A DNA stretch of 64,000 nt from a virus: positions 1 to 64,000 of the IMG/VR virus record IMGVR_UViG_3300020220_003756. The stretch is one strand, 5' to 3'. Below are positions 44,029 to 52,221 of this stretch, one piece after another. The notes beneath the pieces were generated by a model, which had not been told where the DNA came from, made no database searches, and saw nothing but the letters and a program-made list of their open reading frames with translations. A program made the translations under genes and the position numbers. Each line of letters begins with the position of its first letter. Position 1 is the first letter of the stretch.

Positions 44029-44143
44029 ACGTTATCTAGCACTTTGGGATCCTTGGGTAGAATACTATTGCAAAGTAAGATTCGGTCCGAGTTGGCGTTG
44101 GTATTACCTCAATTGGGAAAATAACAGAGAATTTTTACCATAA
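44021..44143 (+). CDS. Trp/Tyr-rich small protein (40 aa)
   Basis: A 40-codon frame starting with GTG inside the end of the previous gene, read VFERYLALWDPWVEYYCKVR, with six Trp and seven Tyr/Phe in all. GGCGAGAAG can serve as ribosome site. Such composition suits a membrane-interface or protein-binding peptide. Function unknown. Confidence 0.5.
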   Translation: MFERYLALWDPWVEYYCKVRFGPSWRWYYLNWENNREFLP

Positions 44144-44149
44144 ATAATC

Positions 44150-44177
44150 TTGTTTTACGAAAATAAAGATATATAAT
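44150..44177 (+). promoter_or_regulatory. sigma-70 promoter
   Basis: TTGTTT (44150-44155) and consensus TATAAT (44172-44177) with 16 bases between. It drives the two genes at 44202 and 44470. Confidence 0.6.
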
Positions 44178-44201
44178 AGTAAGACACACACGGAGATCAT
44201 A

Positions 44202-44444
44202 ATGTTCACCCCAGAGTTTTTTATAGACATCATACAGAACACCAAACGCTCTGTATCCAGACGCATCATTCAAGACGAACAACTACAACGAATAGCAGAT
44301 CGTTATCTAGATGCACAGACAGATTTCGCCAAGATGATAGTGCTCAATGCCATCGATCTGGCTAAGTATTCTTTGGATCAATGCGGTCCTAAGAAGGAGC
44401 AGGCTTCACGGGCTCCCTACAAAGTAGAAAAAGAAGCCAACTAA
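44202..44444 (+). CDS. small helical hypothetical protein (80 aa)
   Basis: An 80-residue protein, mostly alpha-helical (MFTPEFFIDIIQNTKRSVSR start), with a basic C-terminal tail. CGGAGATCATA provides the ribosome site. It follows a sigma-70 promoter and is followed by another small gene 25 bases later. Function unknown. Confidence 0.65.
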   Translation: MFTPEFFIDIIQNTKRSVSRRIIQDEQLQRIADRYLDAQTDFAKMIVLNAIDLAKYSLDQCGPKKEQASRAPYKVEKEAN

Positions 44445-44469
44445 GACATACACACACAAGGAGAAAATT

Positions 44470-44748
44470 ATGTCAAATACATTTATTGTACCAGAAGTAA
44501 AAGCACCCGAAGTCAAGTTCAACAAGAACGGCTATGAGATCCGTACAGAGATCCTCAAAGAAGCCAAAGACATCGTTGCACAAGAGTTCACCTACAAATG
44601 GCAGGGTTGGGAAATGTCAGCCCAGCGCGATGACAAAACTGGTCAGATCGTTACCACAGTAGGTATGCCTGAATTTCCAGGTCTAGACAAAGTTCTAGAA
44701 ACTGCTGAAAAGATGTATGCTTTCGTTAATCAAGGTGTCAAGAAATAA
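44470..44748 (+). CDS. hypothetical protein (92 aa)
   Basis: A 92-residue soluble alpha/beta protein. FNKNGYEIRTEILKEAKDIV and the following FTYKWQGWEMSAQRDD are reminiscent of phage proteins with a single-strand/helix layout, such as small DNA-binding or capsid-associated ones, but I cannot assign it. The ribosome site is ideal (AAGGAGA at 44459). It ends before a bidirectional terminator. Confidence 0.65.
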   Translation: MSNTFIVPEVKAPEVKFNKNGYEIRTEILKEAKDIVAQEFTYKWQGWEMSAQRDDKTGQIVTTVGMPEFPGLDKVLETAEKMYAFVNQGVKK

Positions 44749-44777
44749 TATCGTCTGCGTAGCAGAATTATAGAATA

Positions 44778-44799
44778 GAAACCTCCTTCGGGAGGTTTC
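44778..44799. terminator. bidirectional terminator between convergent genes
   Basis: GAAACCTCC-TTCG-GGAGGTTTC has a 9-bp stem and UUCG loop and lies between the plus gene ending at 44748 and the minus gene ending at 44803. T-rich DNA follows on the plus side. Confidence 0.8.
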
Positions 44800-44802
44800 G
44801 TC

Positions 44803-45108
44803 TTATTCAGCAGTAGACTTAAAATCGTTGTAAATCTTAACGATATCTAAAGTCGACGGATCGCTGTTTTTTTCTTTAGGCAATGGTAGATTTTGCCATT
44901 CGTCTTCTGTGATATCAGTGACGATCATTAGTTTGTATGGATGGCCGTCCGACCCGTATAGTGTGATAGTTTCTAAGCCTACTGCACCATCTGCGGCCTG
45001 TTCTAGTTTCTTTGCTAAGGCTCTAAGTCCTCTGCGTTCTGCTACGATATAGCCTGTGCCGTTAGGCTCTTTGTGTGGATATAGATGTACTCTGCTCATT
45101 GTTCTCAT
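44803..45108 (-). CDS. hypothetical protein (101 aa)
   Basis: A 101-residue alpha/beta protein. The strand-helix layout HLYPHKEPNGTGYIVAERRG and ITLYGSDGHPYKLMIVTDIT looks like a small globular phage protein. The ATG overlaps the stop of an upstream gene fragment (ATGA-like). No family recognised. Confidence 0.55.
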   Translation of the reverse strand: MRTMSRVHLYPHKEPNGTGYIVAERRGLRALAKKLEQAADGAVGLETITLYGSDGHPYKLMIVTDITEDEWQNLPLPKEKNSDPSTLDIVKIYNDFKSTAE

Positions 45109-45166
45109 TTTACATGTCTCACTTGATCTAGATTGAATTTCTTATGTTTATATACTGTAACATATT
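45105..45166 (-). pseudogene. 3'-end remnant related to the polymerase C terminus
   Basis: The frame YVTVYKHKKFNLDQVRHVK matches the last residues of the polymerase at 46298-47965 (YVTVYKHKKFTLEEIK), also at DNA level, but nothing of the rest of that gene is present. It sits directly before the ATG of the gene at 45108. It shows that gene ends have been copied or exchanged here. Confidence 0.55.
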
Positions 45167-45178
45167 TTTATCCTTTTG

Positions 45179-45346
45179 TTAGTAACGAAACGCACTGTCA
45201 GATCTATATTCGCATTTTGCTTTGACGATCCTAGTATCTTTAGCCACCACTGCCAGATCCGCTCGGCATTGAGCCTCCAATGCGTAAGCAGCGATCCTAG
45301 ATTCGGTAGGGGCATTGAAAGCCCAGACAACATACATTATCCACAT
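45179..45346 (-). CDS. small hypothetical protein (55 aa)
   Basis: A 55-codon frame, start MWIMYVVWAFNAPTESRIAA, with a hydrophobic first part and an Ala/Arg-rich helix holding two Cys. The ATG lies inside the end of the gene at 45337-45561. It fills an otherwise empty gap. Function unknown. Confidence 0.5.
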   Translation of the reverse strand: MWIMYVVWAFNAPTESRIAAYALEAQCRADLAVVAKDTRIVKAKCEYRSDSAFRY

Positions 45347-45561
45347 TCTCCAACTCCGAAATGTTCTTTAATCAAACTTGCCGCAAGGTCTTCATCAAAA
45401 GGAAAAGGTTCACCTTTCCATTTCTGTAAAACTTCGGCACATTCCCGCACAATCAACTCAGCGAACTTATGAGTATCAAAGTGTAATTGTCCGTCTACTA
45501 GAGCACCCTCTACACGATGGCTCCAGCATTGTTTTTCTAGTTCTTGAATTCGTTCGTTCAT
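45337..45561 (-). CDS. small hypothetical protein (74 aa)
   Basis: A 74-residue protein starting MNERIQELEKQCWSHRVEGA, mainly helical. The same first eight residues and 25 bases of DNA appear as a remnant at 19198-19223. Its start overlaps the upstream gene by 4 bases. Function unknown. Confidence 0.6.
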   Translation of the reverse strand: MNERIQELEKQCWSHRVEGALVDGQLHFDTHKFAELIVRECAEVLQKWKGEPFPFDEDLAASLIKEHFGVGECG

Positions 45562-45794
45562 GCGCTACTCCAGTCATTATTGGTAGTCTTTGGTTTGTTT
45601 TCTTCTTTTACTTGATCGATAAGTTTCTGTATAGGAAGTTCATGTGCAGGTTTGGGTTGTTTTCGATGTTGTATTTTTTTGTATATCTCTACAGGCACAG
45701 TCCATATGAGTATATAAATCAATAGACCCGTGCCTACAATCGGTCCCCAGACAAACATAAAAATCCATTTGAATATGTCAATTGCTTTGTCCAT
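45558..45794 (-). CDS. single-pass membrane protein (78 aa)
   Basis: A 78-residue protein with one or two N-terminal membrane segments (IFKWIFMFVWGPIVGTGLLI...) and a long basic tail. The ATG overlaps the stop of the duplicated 120-residue membrane protein, so they are translated together. Function unknown. Confidence 0.6.
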   Translation of the reverse strand: MDKAIDIFKWIFMFVWGPIVGTGLLIYILIWTVPVEIYKKIQHRKQPKPAHELPIQKLIDQVKEENKPKTTNNDWSSA

Positions 45795-46156
45795 CAGATA
45801 TTCTTAGCCAGTTTTTGTCGCTGTTCATCACTCATCTCGAAATCTCTTTGAGCACGATCCGGTTGACGCAGTTGATCATATTTTGGCCGTTCTGGATACT
45901 GTTTCTGCACAGTCTTGATCACCAACCAAGTTATGAACGCCATGCTGACGATGGCCATGTGTCCAAACACATTGTAGCCTAGATACCACATTTCACCAGC
46001 ATACAAGGTAAATGCCAGGGCCCAAAAACATGCTAGCATGATGCTGGCGATGTATTTGATCTGCATGGGAGCATTTTTCAAACCATTGAAGTTGGGATCC
46101 AACAGTTGCCAAAAGGTCCTAAACAGTAAGCGTAAAAATTTGTATAATCCGTACAT
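45794..46156 (-). CDS. two-pass membrane protein, copy 2 of a duplicated cassette
   Basis: A 120-residue membrane protein about 90 percent identical to 17618-17980, with the same helices and changes mainly in the C-terminal tail (ends ...RQKLAKNI). It follows the 44-residue gene by 10 bases and overlaps the next membrane protein. Two copies of the pair, 28 kb apart, show a recent duplication. Confidence 0.65.
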   Translation of the reverse strand: MYGLYKFLRLLFRTFWQLLDPNFNGLKNAPMQIKYIASIMLACFWALAFTLYAGEMWYLGYNVFGHMAIVSMAFITWLVIKTVQKQYPERPKYDQLRQPDRAQRDFEMSDEQRQKLAKNI

Positions 46157-46166
46157 GATTATCCTT

Positions 46167-46301
46167 TCAGTGACATTCGGAATCGTAATACTGGCAGAAC
46201 CAAAAATGCCATGCGAGATGTTGGTCCCTCACGGACCACAGTCCTGCTATGATAAGTGCAGTGATGCCGCATATGATGGCGGCGGCTATATAACCCCTCA
46301 T
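46167..46301 (-). CDS. small membrane protein (44 aa), copy 2 of a duplicated cassette
   Basis: A 44-codon frame, MRGYIAAAIICGITALIIAG then SVRDQHLAWHFWFCQYY. It matches 17991-18125; the second half is almost unchanged. ATG 46301 overlaps the polymerase stop (ATGA). Duplicate conservation is good evidence that it is translated. Confidence 0.65.
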   Translation of the reverse strand: MRGYIAAAIICGITALIIAGLWSVRDQHLAWHFWFCQYYDSECH

Positions 46302-47965
46302 TTAATCTCCTCTAGAGTGAACTTCTTGTGCTTGTATACTGTAACATATTCCGAATTGTTTTTGTAGCCCAATCTGCCCGATCCCCATAAGATTGGATGA
46401 TCGTGGAATGAAATGGCATGAGGAACCACTACATCTAGATAACGACCGTTGCCCGTGCCCAGTGTGACGAATGTGATGTACTCTCGAGGTTTGGATTTGA
46501 ACACGCGATAGTTAGCGACCAATCCACAGAACTCTACAGATCCTGGTTTTCTTATCTCTTGGCACACAGGTATGAATCTCTCTGATCGCCAGCGGCCAGT
46601 CTTCATGAGATCGTCTACCTCACCGCCTTCACCTATGGCAGGCACAGCGCCCGCCAGTTTGGCTTCTTGATGATAGACCCAGCGAGCATATGATCCTTGG
46701 CAGTGTTTCAGTGCTGCCTGCCAGAACCGTTCCGGATTATGTGCCTTCTGATAGGCCAAGGCCCAGATCAATCTACCTAGATTTATCGCATGGGCACGAC
46801 ATAGGCCAAAATGGCTTAACTCTCGCAGGGCGGCAAACACATCGTCCTTGCGGGGATGATTACCTACCAACTGCATGAACTCAAACATCTTTTCTTCGTT
46901 CTTCTTGGCGAATGCTCTGCGCCACATGTCTGCGGTGTATTGGTCGCAGCCTAGGATCTCCGATATTAGTTCTATGGCATCATCCTCGAACACGATAGTT
47001 TCATCGAAGTTGTCTTTGGACCAGTCCTGGAAGAACGATGCTTTCCGGCGGCCCATGGTAGCCACAGGGCGTATCAGTGCTGTGCCTAGTACACAGTCGG
47101 CACGACTCTTAGGACGGATAGCACGGAACAGTCTCTTCATCGCCGGCGACTCTGCCTGTGTAACTCCTAGAACATCTCCACGGCTCAGCAATTCGGCAGT
47201 GGCTTCATCCTCTTCTGGATAGTCTAATAAGTCACGCTGTTCTATTTCCCACAGTTGGCTCAGTCCGCGATTGGCCAGTATATCTATCTTAAAATGCTCT
47301 AGGTCTTCTATCTCATATTTGTCTAGCAGGATTTGATTATCGCCGTTGATTAGACTCTTAGGTACTGAACGATCAAATATCAGTATGCCGCCACAGTGTT
47401 TTGATATGCAGCGTTTCTTGCCTAAAAGTTTATTGGCCAGACGCTGTGCTTCCTCTACGAAACTCTTGTCAATGACGTTTTCTAGTTTGAAGTTGCGTTT
47501 CAGCGTGCCTTTGGCACCATAGCGTTTGGCTGCTTCTCTCAGTGCAGATTTTTCTTTATAGGTCACATAGTTTGACACACGAGCACTCTGTCCTGGCCAG
47601 TGTTTGAATATGCGATTCATCACTGTTTCCTGCTGCCAATGTGGGAAATCTAAGTCGATGTCGGGTAGGTCATCGCGCTTGGGATTCATGAAGCGTGATA
47701 AGGGTATATGTTCTTTAATTGGATCTACATCAGATATATCTAACAGCCAACAGATCAAACTGCTGCCTGCAGATCCTCTGGTTATGTGGGGGATATCTCT
47801 AGTGAGATTCAGTATCTCTACTACTCGTAGAAAGTGTTTGGCGAAACCCAATCGTGCTATGATTTCTAGTTCTTCTGCTAGCCTATCTGCGTATGCTTGG
47901 CCTTGGGGTACGTCTCTGACAAACTTGCCTACCAGTGTTTCTAGTTCTTTGTATCTTGCTTCCAT
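46298..47965 (-). CDS. C-family DNA polymerase without PHP domain
   Basis: A 555-residue DnaE/ImuC-like polymerase. ITRGSAGSSLICWLLDISDV and LPDIDLDF (100-107) hold palm residues with two catalytic aspartates. HFKIDILANRGL near 225 gives the third; an HhH-type segment and a late OB-like domain follow. DnaE normally starts with a PHP domain of 250-300 residues and has about 1100 residues. Here the PHP part is missing and no such gene lies upstream. It may be a translesion or repair polymerase, or need a separate PHP partner. T4-like replication polymerases are of family B, so this is probably additional. Confidence 0.85.
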   Translation of the reverse strand: MEARYKELETLVGKFVRDVPQGQAYADRLAEELEIIARLGFAKHFLRVVEILNLTRDIPHITRGSAGSSLICWLLDISDVDPIKEHIPLSRFMNPKRDDLPDIDLDFPHWQQETVMNRIFKHWPGQSARVSNYVTYKEKSALREAAKRYGAKGTLKRNFKLENVIDKSFVEEAQRLANKLLGKKRCISKHCGGILIFDRSVPKSLINGDNQILLDKYEIEDLEHFKIDILANRGLSQLWEIEQRDLLDYPEEDEATAELLSRGDVLGVTQAESPAMKRLFRAIRPKSRADCVLGTALIRPVATMGRRKASFFQDWSKDNFDETIVFEDDAIELISEILGCDQYTADMWRRAFAKKNEEKMFEFMQLVGNHPRKDDVFAALRELSHFGLCRAHAINLGRLIWALAYQKAHNPERFWQAALKHCQGSYARWVYHQEAKLAGAVPAIGEGGEVDDLMKTGRWRSERFIPVCQEIRKPGSVEFCGLVANYRVFKSKPREYITFVTLGTGNGRYLDVVVPHAISFHDHPILWGSGRLGYKNNSEYVTVYKHKKFTLEEIK

Positions 47966-48007
47966 ATCTGCCTCTCGTTGCCTTAGGCAGATATTTATTG
48001 TGAAAGA

Positions 48008-48718
48008 TCAGTTGGTTTTTCTTATTTTGGCTAGATTGAAAAACTCTAAGATTAGTATATAGATCCATCCTATGTCTATTTCATACCAGCGTTGTTTGAA
48101 CTTAGCAGAGGCACCATCTGCGTGATGATTATTATGTAGTTCTTCACCACCTATCCATACAGCCCAAGGCCAAAGATTACGGCTAGTATCTTTGGTGTCT
48201 GTGTTGCGATATCCCCACCAATGGCTCAGTCCGTTGATAACTCCTGCTGCCCAGAAAGGTATCCACAGCATTTGAACACCCCAGACCACGAATCCCACAG
48301 GACCAAAAAGAGCAAGATCTATGATCAACATTATGAGAATCCCTAGGCGACTGTGTGGGGTGTATAAGTTTTCTTCTATCCAGTCGTTGGGCGTACCTGT
48401 GCCCAGTTCCTGTAGAAGTATTTTATTTTTTGCTGCTTTGACATAGAGCAAGGCACCACCAAACAGCACACGCCAGATACCACATATCTGAGGTGAGTGC
48501 GGATCTCCTTCTTGGTCGCTGCGTTGATGATGTTTACGATGTATGGCCACCCATTCTTTTGTGACCATGCCTGTGGTTAGCCATAACCAAAAACGCATAA
48601 AGTGTGCTACCGCAGGATGGAACTGCACTGCTCTGTGTGCCTGGCTACGATGTAGATACAGAGTAACACAGGCTATGGTGATTTGTACCATCACCAAGGT
48701 ATATATGATTGTTAACAT
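48008..48718 (-). CDS. fatty-acid (acyl) desaturase
   Basis: A 236-residue membrane di-iron desaturase. The three histidine boxes are HRSQAH (23-28), HRKHH (60-64) and HNNHH (around 196-200), with four hydrophobic segments. The pattern is that of delta-9 type acyl-CoA/lipid desaturases. It would introduce a double bond in membrane lipids and increase fluidity. It overlaps the aldolase gene by 1 base. Confidence 0.88.
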   Translation of the reverse strand: MLTIIYTLVMVQITIACVTLYLHRSQAHRAVQFHPAVAHFMRFWLWLTTGMVTKEWVAIHRKHHQRSDQEGDPHSPQICGIWRVLFGGALLYVKAAKNKILLQELGTGTPNDWIEENLYTPHSRLGILIMLIIDLALFGPVGFVVWGVQMLWIPFWAAGVINGLSHWWGYRNTDTKDTSRNLWPWAVWIGGEELHNNHHADGASAKFKQRWYEIDIGWIYILILEFFNLAKIRKTN

Positions 48719-49344
48719 TAGTAGTTACCTGAGGCTAAAACTATTTTACAGATATGTTCCAGTCGCTCGATATGTTCGAAGGATCTCCATGGAGATTGAT
48801 CTATGGCTACAACCCCGTGACCTTTGATACCTACGATATCGTACTTAATCTCACCTGTAGTTTCATTTAAACCCAAGTTTTTGTGACACTGATCTCCTAG
48901 TTCCTGTGATATAGGAGGAACATCACCTACGTTCGTTGCTACCCTTGTATATCGACTAAGTTCTGGAAAATCTTTTACTAGTTCACTTAATTCTATACCG
49001 GCATGCATAGCGGCCACACAATAAGTCGGATGAAGGTGTGTTACAACTCTAACTTCATCTTTATGAATAGATTTTTGTAGTCCAAAATGTAAAGGCATTT
49101 CTCCTGTGGGCTTTAGTCCCTGTGAGATATCGCTGTAGGGCATCTCTTGCCATAATGTAACAGGACCTTTTAAAATTTTTATCTTCTTAAATTGGTCTGG
49201 TTGTAGTGTCTGTTTGCGAACACCACTGGGTGTGACATAAAAATGATCGCGGTCGTGATGACGGATACTGATATTACCATCACGACTCGTAATCCAATTA
49301 CGCTTATATGCCTCTACTAGAATATCACAGATAGTTTCTAACAT
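48718..49344 (-). CDS. class II aldolase/adducin-family protein
   Basis: A 208-residue protein of the fuculose-phosphate aldolase/MtnB family. GNISIRHHDRDHFYVTPSG, GEMPLHFGLQ and HLHPTYCVAAMHAG give the substrate-phosphate site and zinc histidines; a third His is in IKGHGVVAI. It may cleave a sugar phosphate or act in methionine salvage. It overlaps isocitrate lyase by 1 base and so is co-translated. Confidence 0.82.
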   Translation of the reverse strand: MLETICDILVEAYKRNWITSRDGNISIRHHDRDHFYVTPSGVRKQTLQPDQFKKIKILKGPVTLWQEMPYSDISQGLKPTGEMPLHFGLQKSIHKDEVRVVTHLHPTYCVAAMHAGIELSELVKDFPELSRYTRVATNVGDVPPISQELGDQCHKNLGLNETTGEIKYDIVGIKGHGVVAIDQSPWRSFEHIERLEHICKIVLASGNY

Positions 49345-50642
49345 TAATGAAACTGTTCCTCTTCTGTGCTGCCTTTCAATGCCTGTGTTGAAGCATTTTT
49401 TTCTATAGTAGTAGTCACTCTATCGAAATATCCCGTACCTACTTCTCGCTGATGCTTGACTGCTTCAAATCCTCTGTCAGCGGCAGCGAACTCTTTCTCT
49501 TGTAGTTCCACAAATGCTGGCATGCCATCACGAGCATAGCCATAAGCCATATCAAACATATGGTAGTTAAGATTATGAAACCCAGCGAGTGTAATGAACT
49601 GGAACTTATAACCCATTGCTCCAAGCTCGCGCTGGAAACGGCTAATTGCGTCTGCATCTAGATTCTTCCTCCAATTAAATGATGGTGAACAGTTGTAGGC
49701 CAACATCTTGCCGGGATAGTGTCGGTGGATCTCTTCGGCAAACCTGCGTGCGAAATCAAGATCGGGTTTCCCTGTTTCACACCATACGAGATCTGCATAG
49801 GGGCAGTAGGCCAGTGCTCTGCTGACTGCTTGGTCGAATCCTGCTCGGGTTCTAAAGAAACCTTCCACAGTTCTTTCACCAGTAAGAAAAGGAACGTCGT
49901 TAGGATCAACATCGCTAGTGATAAGGTCACCAGCTTCGGCATCAGTACGAGCGATAACGAGAGTAGGCACGCCCAAGACATCAGCAGCGAGACGAGCGGC
50001 AACAAGTTTATTGACTGCTTCTCTGGTTGGTACAAGGACTTTTCCTCCCATATGTCCGCATTTCTTGACTGATGCTAACTGATCTTCGAAGTGTACTCCT
50101 GCAGCACCTGCTCGGATCATGGCTTTCATCAGTTCAAAAGCATTTAACACACCACCAAAGCCTGCTTCAGCATCAGCGACTATGGGTGCGAAGAAATCTC
50201 TATCTCCCGTCTGTTCCATCCACTGTATCTGATCTGCTCTGCGGAATGTGTTGTTTATTCTATTTACTACCGCAGGCACTGAATCTGCTGGGTATAGACT
50301 CTGATCTGGATACATCTCTCCTGCTAGATTAGCATCACCTGCTACCTGCCATCCGCTTAGATATATTGCTTTGAGTCCTGCTTTGACCTGCTGTAGGGCC
50401 TGCATGCCTGTTAGAGCACCTAGTGTATTGACATATGGCTCATCGTGCAAGAGTCGCCATAGTTTTTTGGCTTGATCGACAGCAAACTGATCTGGATAAA
50501 CTCGCGAACCTTGTAGATTTACTACATCCTCTGCTGTGTAGGGTCTTTTAACCCCACTCCATCTGTCATTGGTGGCCCATTCTTTTTGTAGACGATATGC
50601 CAGCCAACTTCTATCTGCTGTCTGTGAGTGTGTTGGTTCCAT
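49344..50642 (-). CDS. aceA: isocitrate lyase
   Basis: A 432-residue ICL, full length. The catalytic loop KKCGHMGG places Cys195, as in E. coli. Other motifs are [20 protein letters not shown]-like [10 protein letters not shown] and ARTDAEAG. It splits isocitrate into succinate and glyoxylate in the glyoxylate bypass. No malate synthase is seen. The ribosome site AGGAGA is strong. In this phage it might feed ALA synthase (via succinyl-CoA and glycine); this is inference. Confidence 0.95.
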   Translation of the reverse strand: MEPTHSQTADRSWLAYRLQKEWATNDRWSGVKRPYTAEDVVNLQGSRVYPDQFAVDQAKKLWRLLHDEPYVNTLGALTGMQALQQVKAGLKAIYLSGWQVAGDANLAGEMYPDQSLYPADSVPAVVNRINNTFRRADQIQWMEQTGDRDFFAPIVADAEAGFGGVLNAFELMKAMIRAGAAGVHFEDQLASVKKCGHMGGKVLVPTREAVNKLVAARLAADVLGVPTLVIARTDAEAGDLITSDVDPNDVPFLTGERTVEGFFRTRAGFDQAVSRALAYCPYADLVWCETGKPDLDFARRFAEEIHRHYPGKMLAYNCSPSFNWRKNLDADAISRFQRELGAMGYKFQFITLAGFHNLNYHMFDMAYGYARDGMPAFVELQEKEFAAADRGFEAVKHQREVGTGYFDRVTTTIEKNASTQALKGSTEEEQFH

Positions 50643-50690
50643 TTTGCTTCTCCTAATTTGTGTCCAGTATTTATGGCAGAGCAGCAGAGG

Positions 50691-50719
50691 TTGACAAAAT
50701 CATTAACTGAGCATATAAT
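50691..50719 (+). promoter_or_regulatory. consensus sigma-70 promoter
   Basis: Perfect TTGACA (50691-50696) and TATAAT (50714-50719) with 17 bases between. The start of the RNA is expected at about 50726, exactly at the ATG of the next gene, so the mRNA may be leaderless. Confidence 0.8.
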
Positions 50720-50725
50720 AACAAT

Positions 50726-51454
50726 ATGAAAAAAAGCATCGCAGCTCTGTCCATTTTAATTGCTTGTCAGAGTTGGGCACAACAATGGCACATCGAAGAA
50801 TCATGGAAATCTGCTGTTGTGCATGTACCAGGAAAATGGTTTTCTTCTAAATTGGAAAATGTAGAAGTAGAAAATCCCATGCCTGTGGTTATATACTTGC
50901 ATGGATGCTCTGGCATTTCTCAGACAGATCAAAGTTGGGCTCGAACATTAAAGGGCATGGGCTTCGTGGTGGTCATGCCCGATTCTTTAGCCATACCCGG
51001 TCGGCAAAGCAATTGCGATACTGTTAATAAAAAAACTAATCTAGGCAAAGTGAATGCTACAGAACTCCGTAGCCGAGAAGTCGAATACGCACTAAAACAA
51101 ATAAGACTCAAACCTTGGGCGGATCAAAGAAGAATCTTTATTATGGGACACAGCGAAGGCGCAGTAGGGGTTACGAGAGTCAACGACGAATTAATCAAAG
51201 GCATAGTGATATCAGGTTTCCCTTGTGTGCATGGCCTTTGGGCAGATAAAAATATTCCAGTTCTGGCGATAGGTTGGAGTGAGGATCCCTGGTTCGGTAA
51301 TAGATATAATCATCGACAGTGTATCGATCATTGGGGTGATCGATCAGATGCTACACAGATAGTTCTAGAAGGTAGAGGGCACGGAACTGCTGAAGAATCC
51401 AGGGCTATAGAAGGTGTCAAAAGTTTTTTTAAAAGGTTAATCAGTGAAAAATAA
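50726..51454 (+). CDS. secreted alpha/beta hydrolase
   Basis: A 242-residue protein: signal peptide (MKKSIAALSILIACQSWAQ), then an alpha/beta-hydrolase fold related to dienelactone hydrolases. VIYLHGCSG gives the oxyanion region, GHSEGAVG the nucleophile Ser, and GRGHGTAEE the His. It should act in the periplasm on an ester. It opens a plus-strand pair with the HAD gene, which overlaps it by 11 bases. Confidence 0.75.
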   Translation: MKKSIAALSILIACQSWAQQWHIEESWKSAVVHVPGKWFSSKLENVEVENPMPVVIYLHGCSGISQTDQSWARTLKGMGFVVVMPDSLAIPGRQSNCDTVNKKTNLGKVNATELRSREVEYALKQIRLKPWADQRRIFIMGHSEGAVGVTRVNDELIKGIVISGFPCVHGLWADKNIPVLAIGWSEDPWFGNRYNHRQCIDHWGDRSDATQIVLEGRGHGTAEESRAIEGVKSFFKRLISEK

Positions 51455-52034
51455 AGTTATTTTAACAGACGCAGACGGTGTAATTTTGGATTGGGAGTAC
51501 GCCTTTGATATTTGGATGCAAGAACACGGTTTCCAAAAGCAAGACGGTGGACAGTTCATCTACAATATCGGTCGTCGATACGGCATCGATATGGAGCAGG
51601 GCAAGAAGCTGATTAAAATCTTTAACGAATCGGCATCTGTTGGATTCCTTCCTGCACTACGAGATTCGATGTATTATGTAAAACGACTGCACGAAGAGCA
51701 AGGTTATGTGTTCCACTGCATCACTAGCCTTAGCAAAAACGAAAACGCTCAAAAACTTCGCACGATGAATCTGCAGAAGCTGTTTGGCAAGACAGCCTTT
51801 GCACACTACATCTTCCTAGATACGGGTGAGGACAAAGACGGTGTCCTGCAGGATTACAAAGATTCTGGACTTTGGTGGATTGAGGACAAGATCACTAATG
51901 CAGAAACAGGATTGAATTTAGGATTGAAACCTTTGCTCATGGAACACGGGCATAATATGGATTACGATAACCCATTGATTCCTAGAGTAAAAAATTGGAA
52001 AGATATCTACGAAAGAATCGTAGACAGTGTTTAA
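51444..52034 (+). CDS. HAD-like phosphatase/nucleotidase
   Basis: A 196-residue protein. ILTDADGVILDWEYAFDIWM matches HAD motif I with two Asp; HCITSLSK gives motif II and LGLKPLLMEHG is near the end. It is similar to phage proteins called HAD or 5'-nucleotidase. It likely removes phosphate from small molecules. It is co-transcribed with the hydrolase. Confidence 0.75.
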   Translation: MKNKVILTDADGVILDWEYAFDIWMQEHGFQKQDGGQFIYNIGRRYGIDMEQGKKLIKIFNESASVGFLPALRDSMYYVKRLHEEQGYVFHCITSLSKNENAQKLRTMNLQKLFGKTAFAHYIFLDTGEDKDGVLQDYKDSGLWWIEDKITNAETGLNLGLKPLLMEHGHNMDYDNPLIPRVKNWKDIYERIVDSV

Positions 52035-52137
52035 AGTTTTAAACTTTATACTTTTGTGCTTAGTGGTTTTTGGAATGTGCCTGCTGATCATTCCGATTAT
52101 TGGAATAGTGTTCGGCTTAATAAAAAGCTCACTTTAG
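52027..52137 (+). CDS. very small membrane peptide (36 aa)
   Basis: A GTG-started frame of 36 codons (VFKVLNFILLCLVVFGMCLL then IPIIGIVFG) overlapping the HAD gene stop by 8 bases. It is almost fully hydrophobic: a single membrane helix. Expression is uncertain; the start has no clear ribosome site. Confidence 0.35.
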   Translation: MFKVLNFILLCLVVFGMCLLIIPIIGIVFGLIKSSL

Positions 52138-52221
52138 GATGCCATTCCGGGGCACGACTCCCATAACATCCACGCCAGCAGCCGGCGACACCTATGTAAC
52201 GATAACGTCCTAAGGTAGGTG

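Noticed and set aside
45148-45333. 61-codon minus-strand frame
   Set aside because: It overlaps the better supported 55-codon frame at 45179-45346, which is coupled to its upstream gene.
52141-52215. Possible small gene between the 36-codon frame and the nuclease
   Set aside because: One minus-strand frame is rich in Gly, Tyr and Cys but has no start codon and no ribosome site. I see nothing else there.
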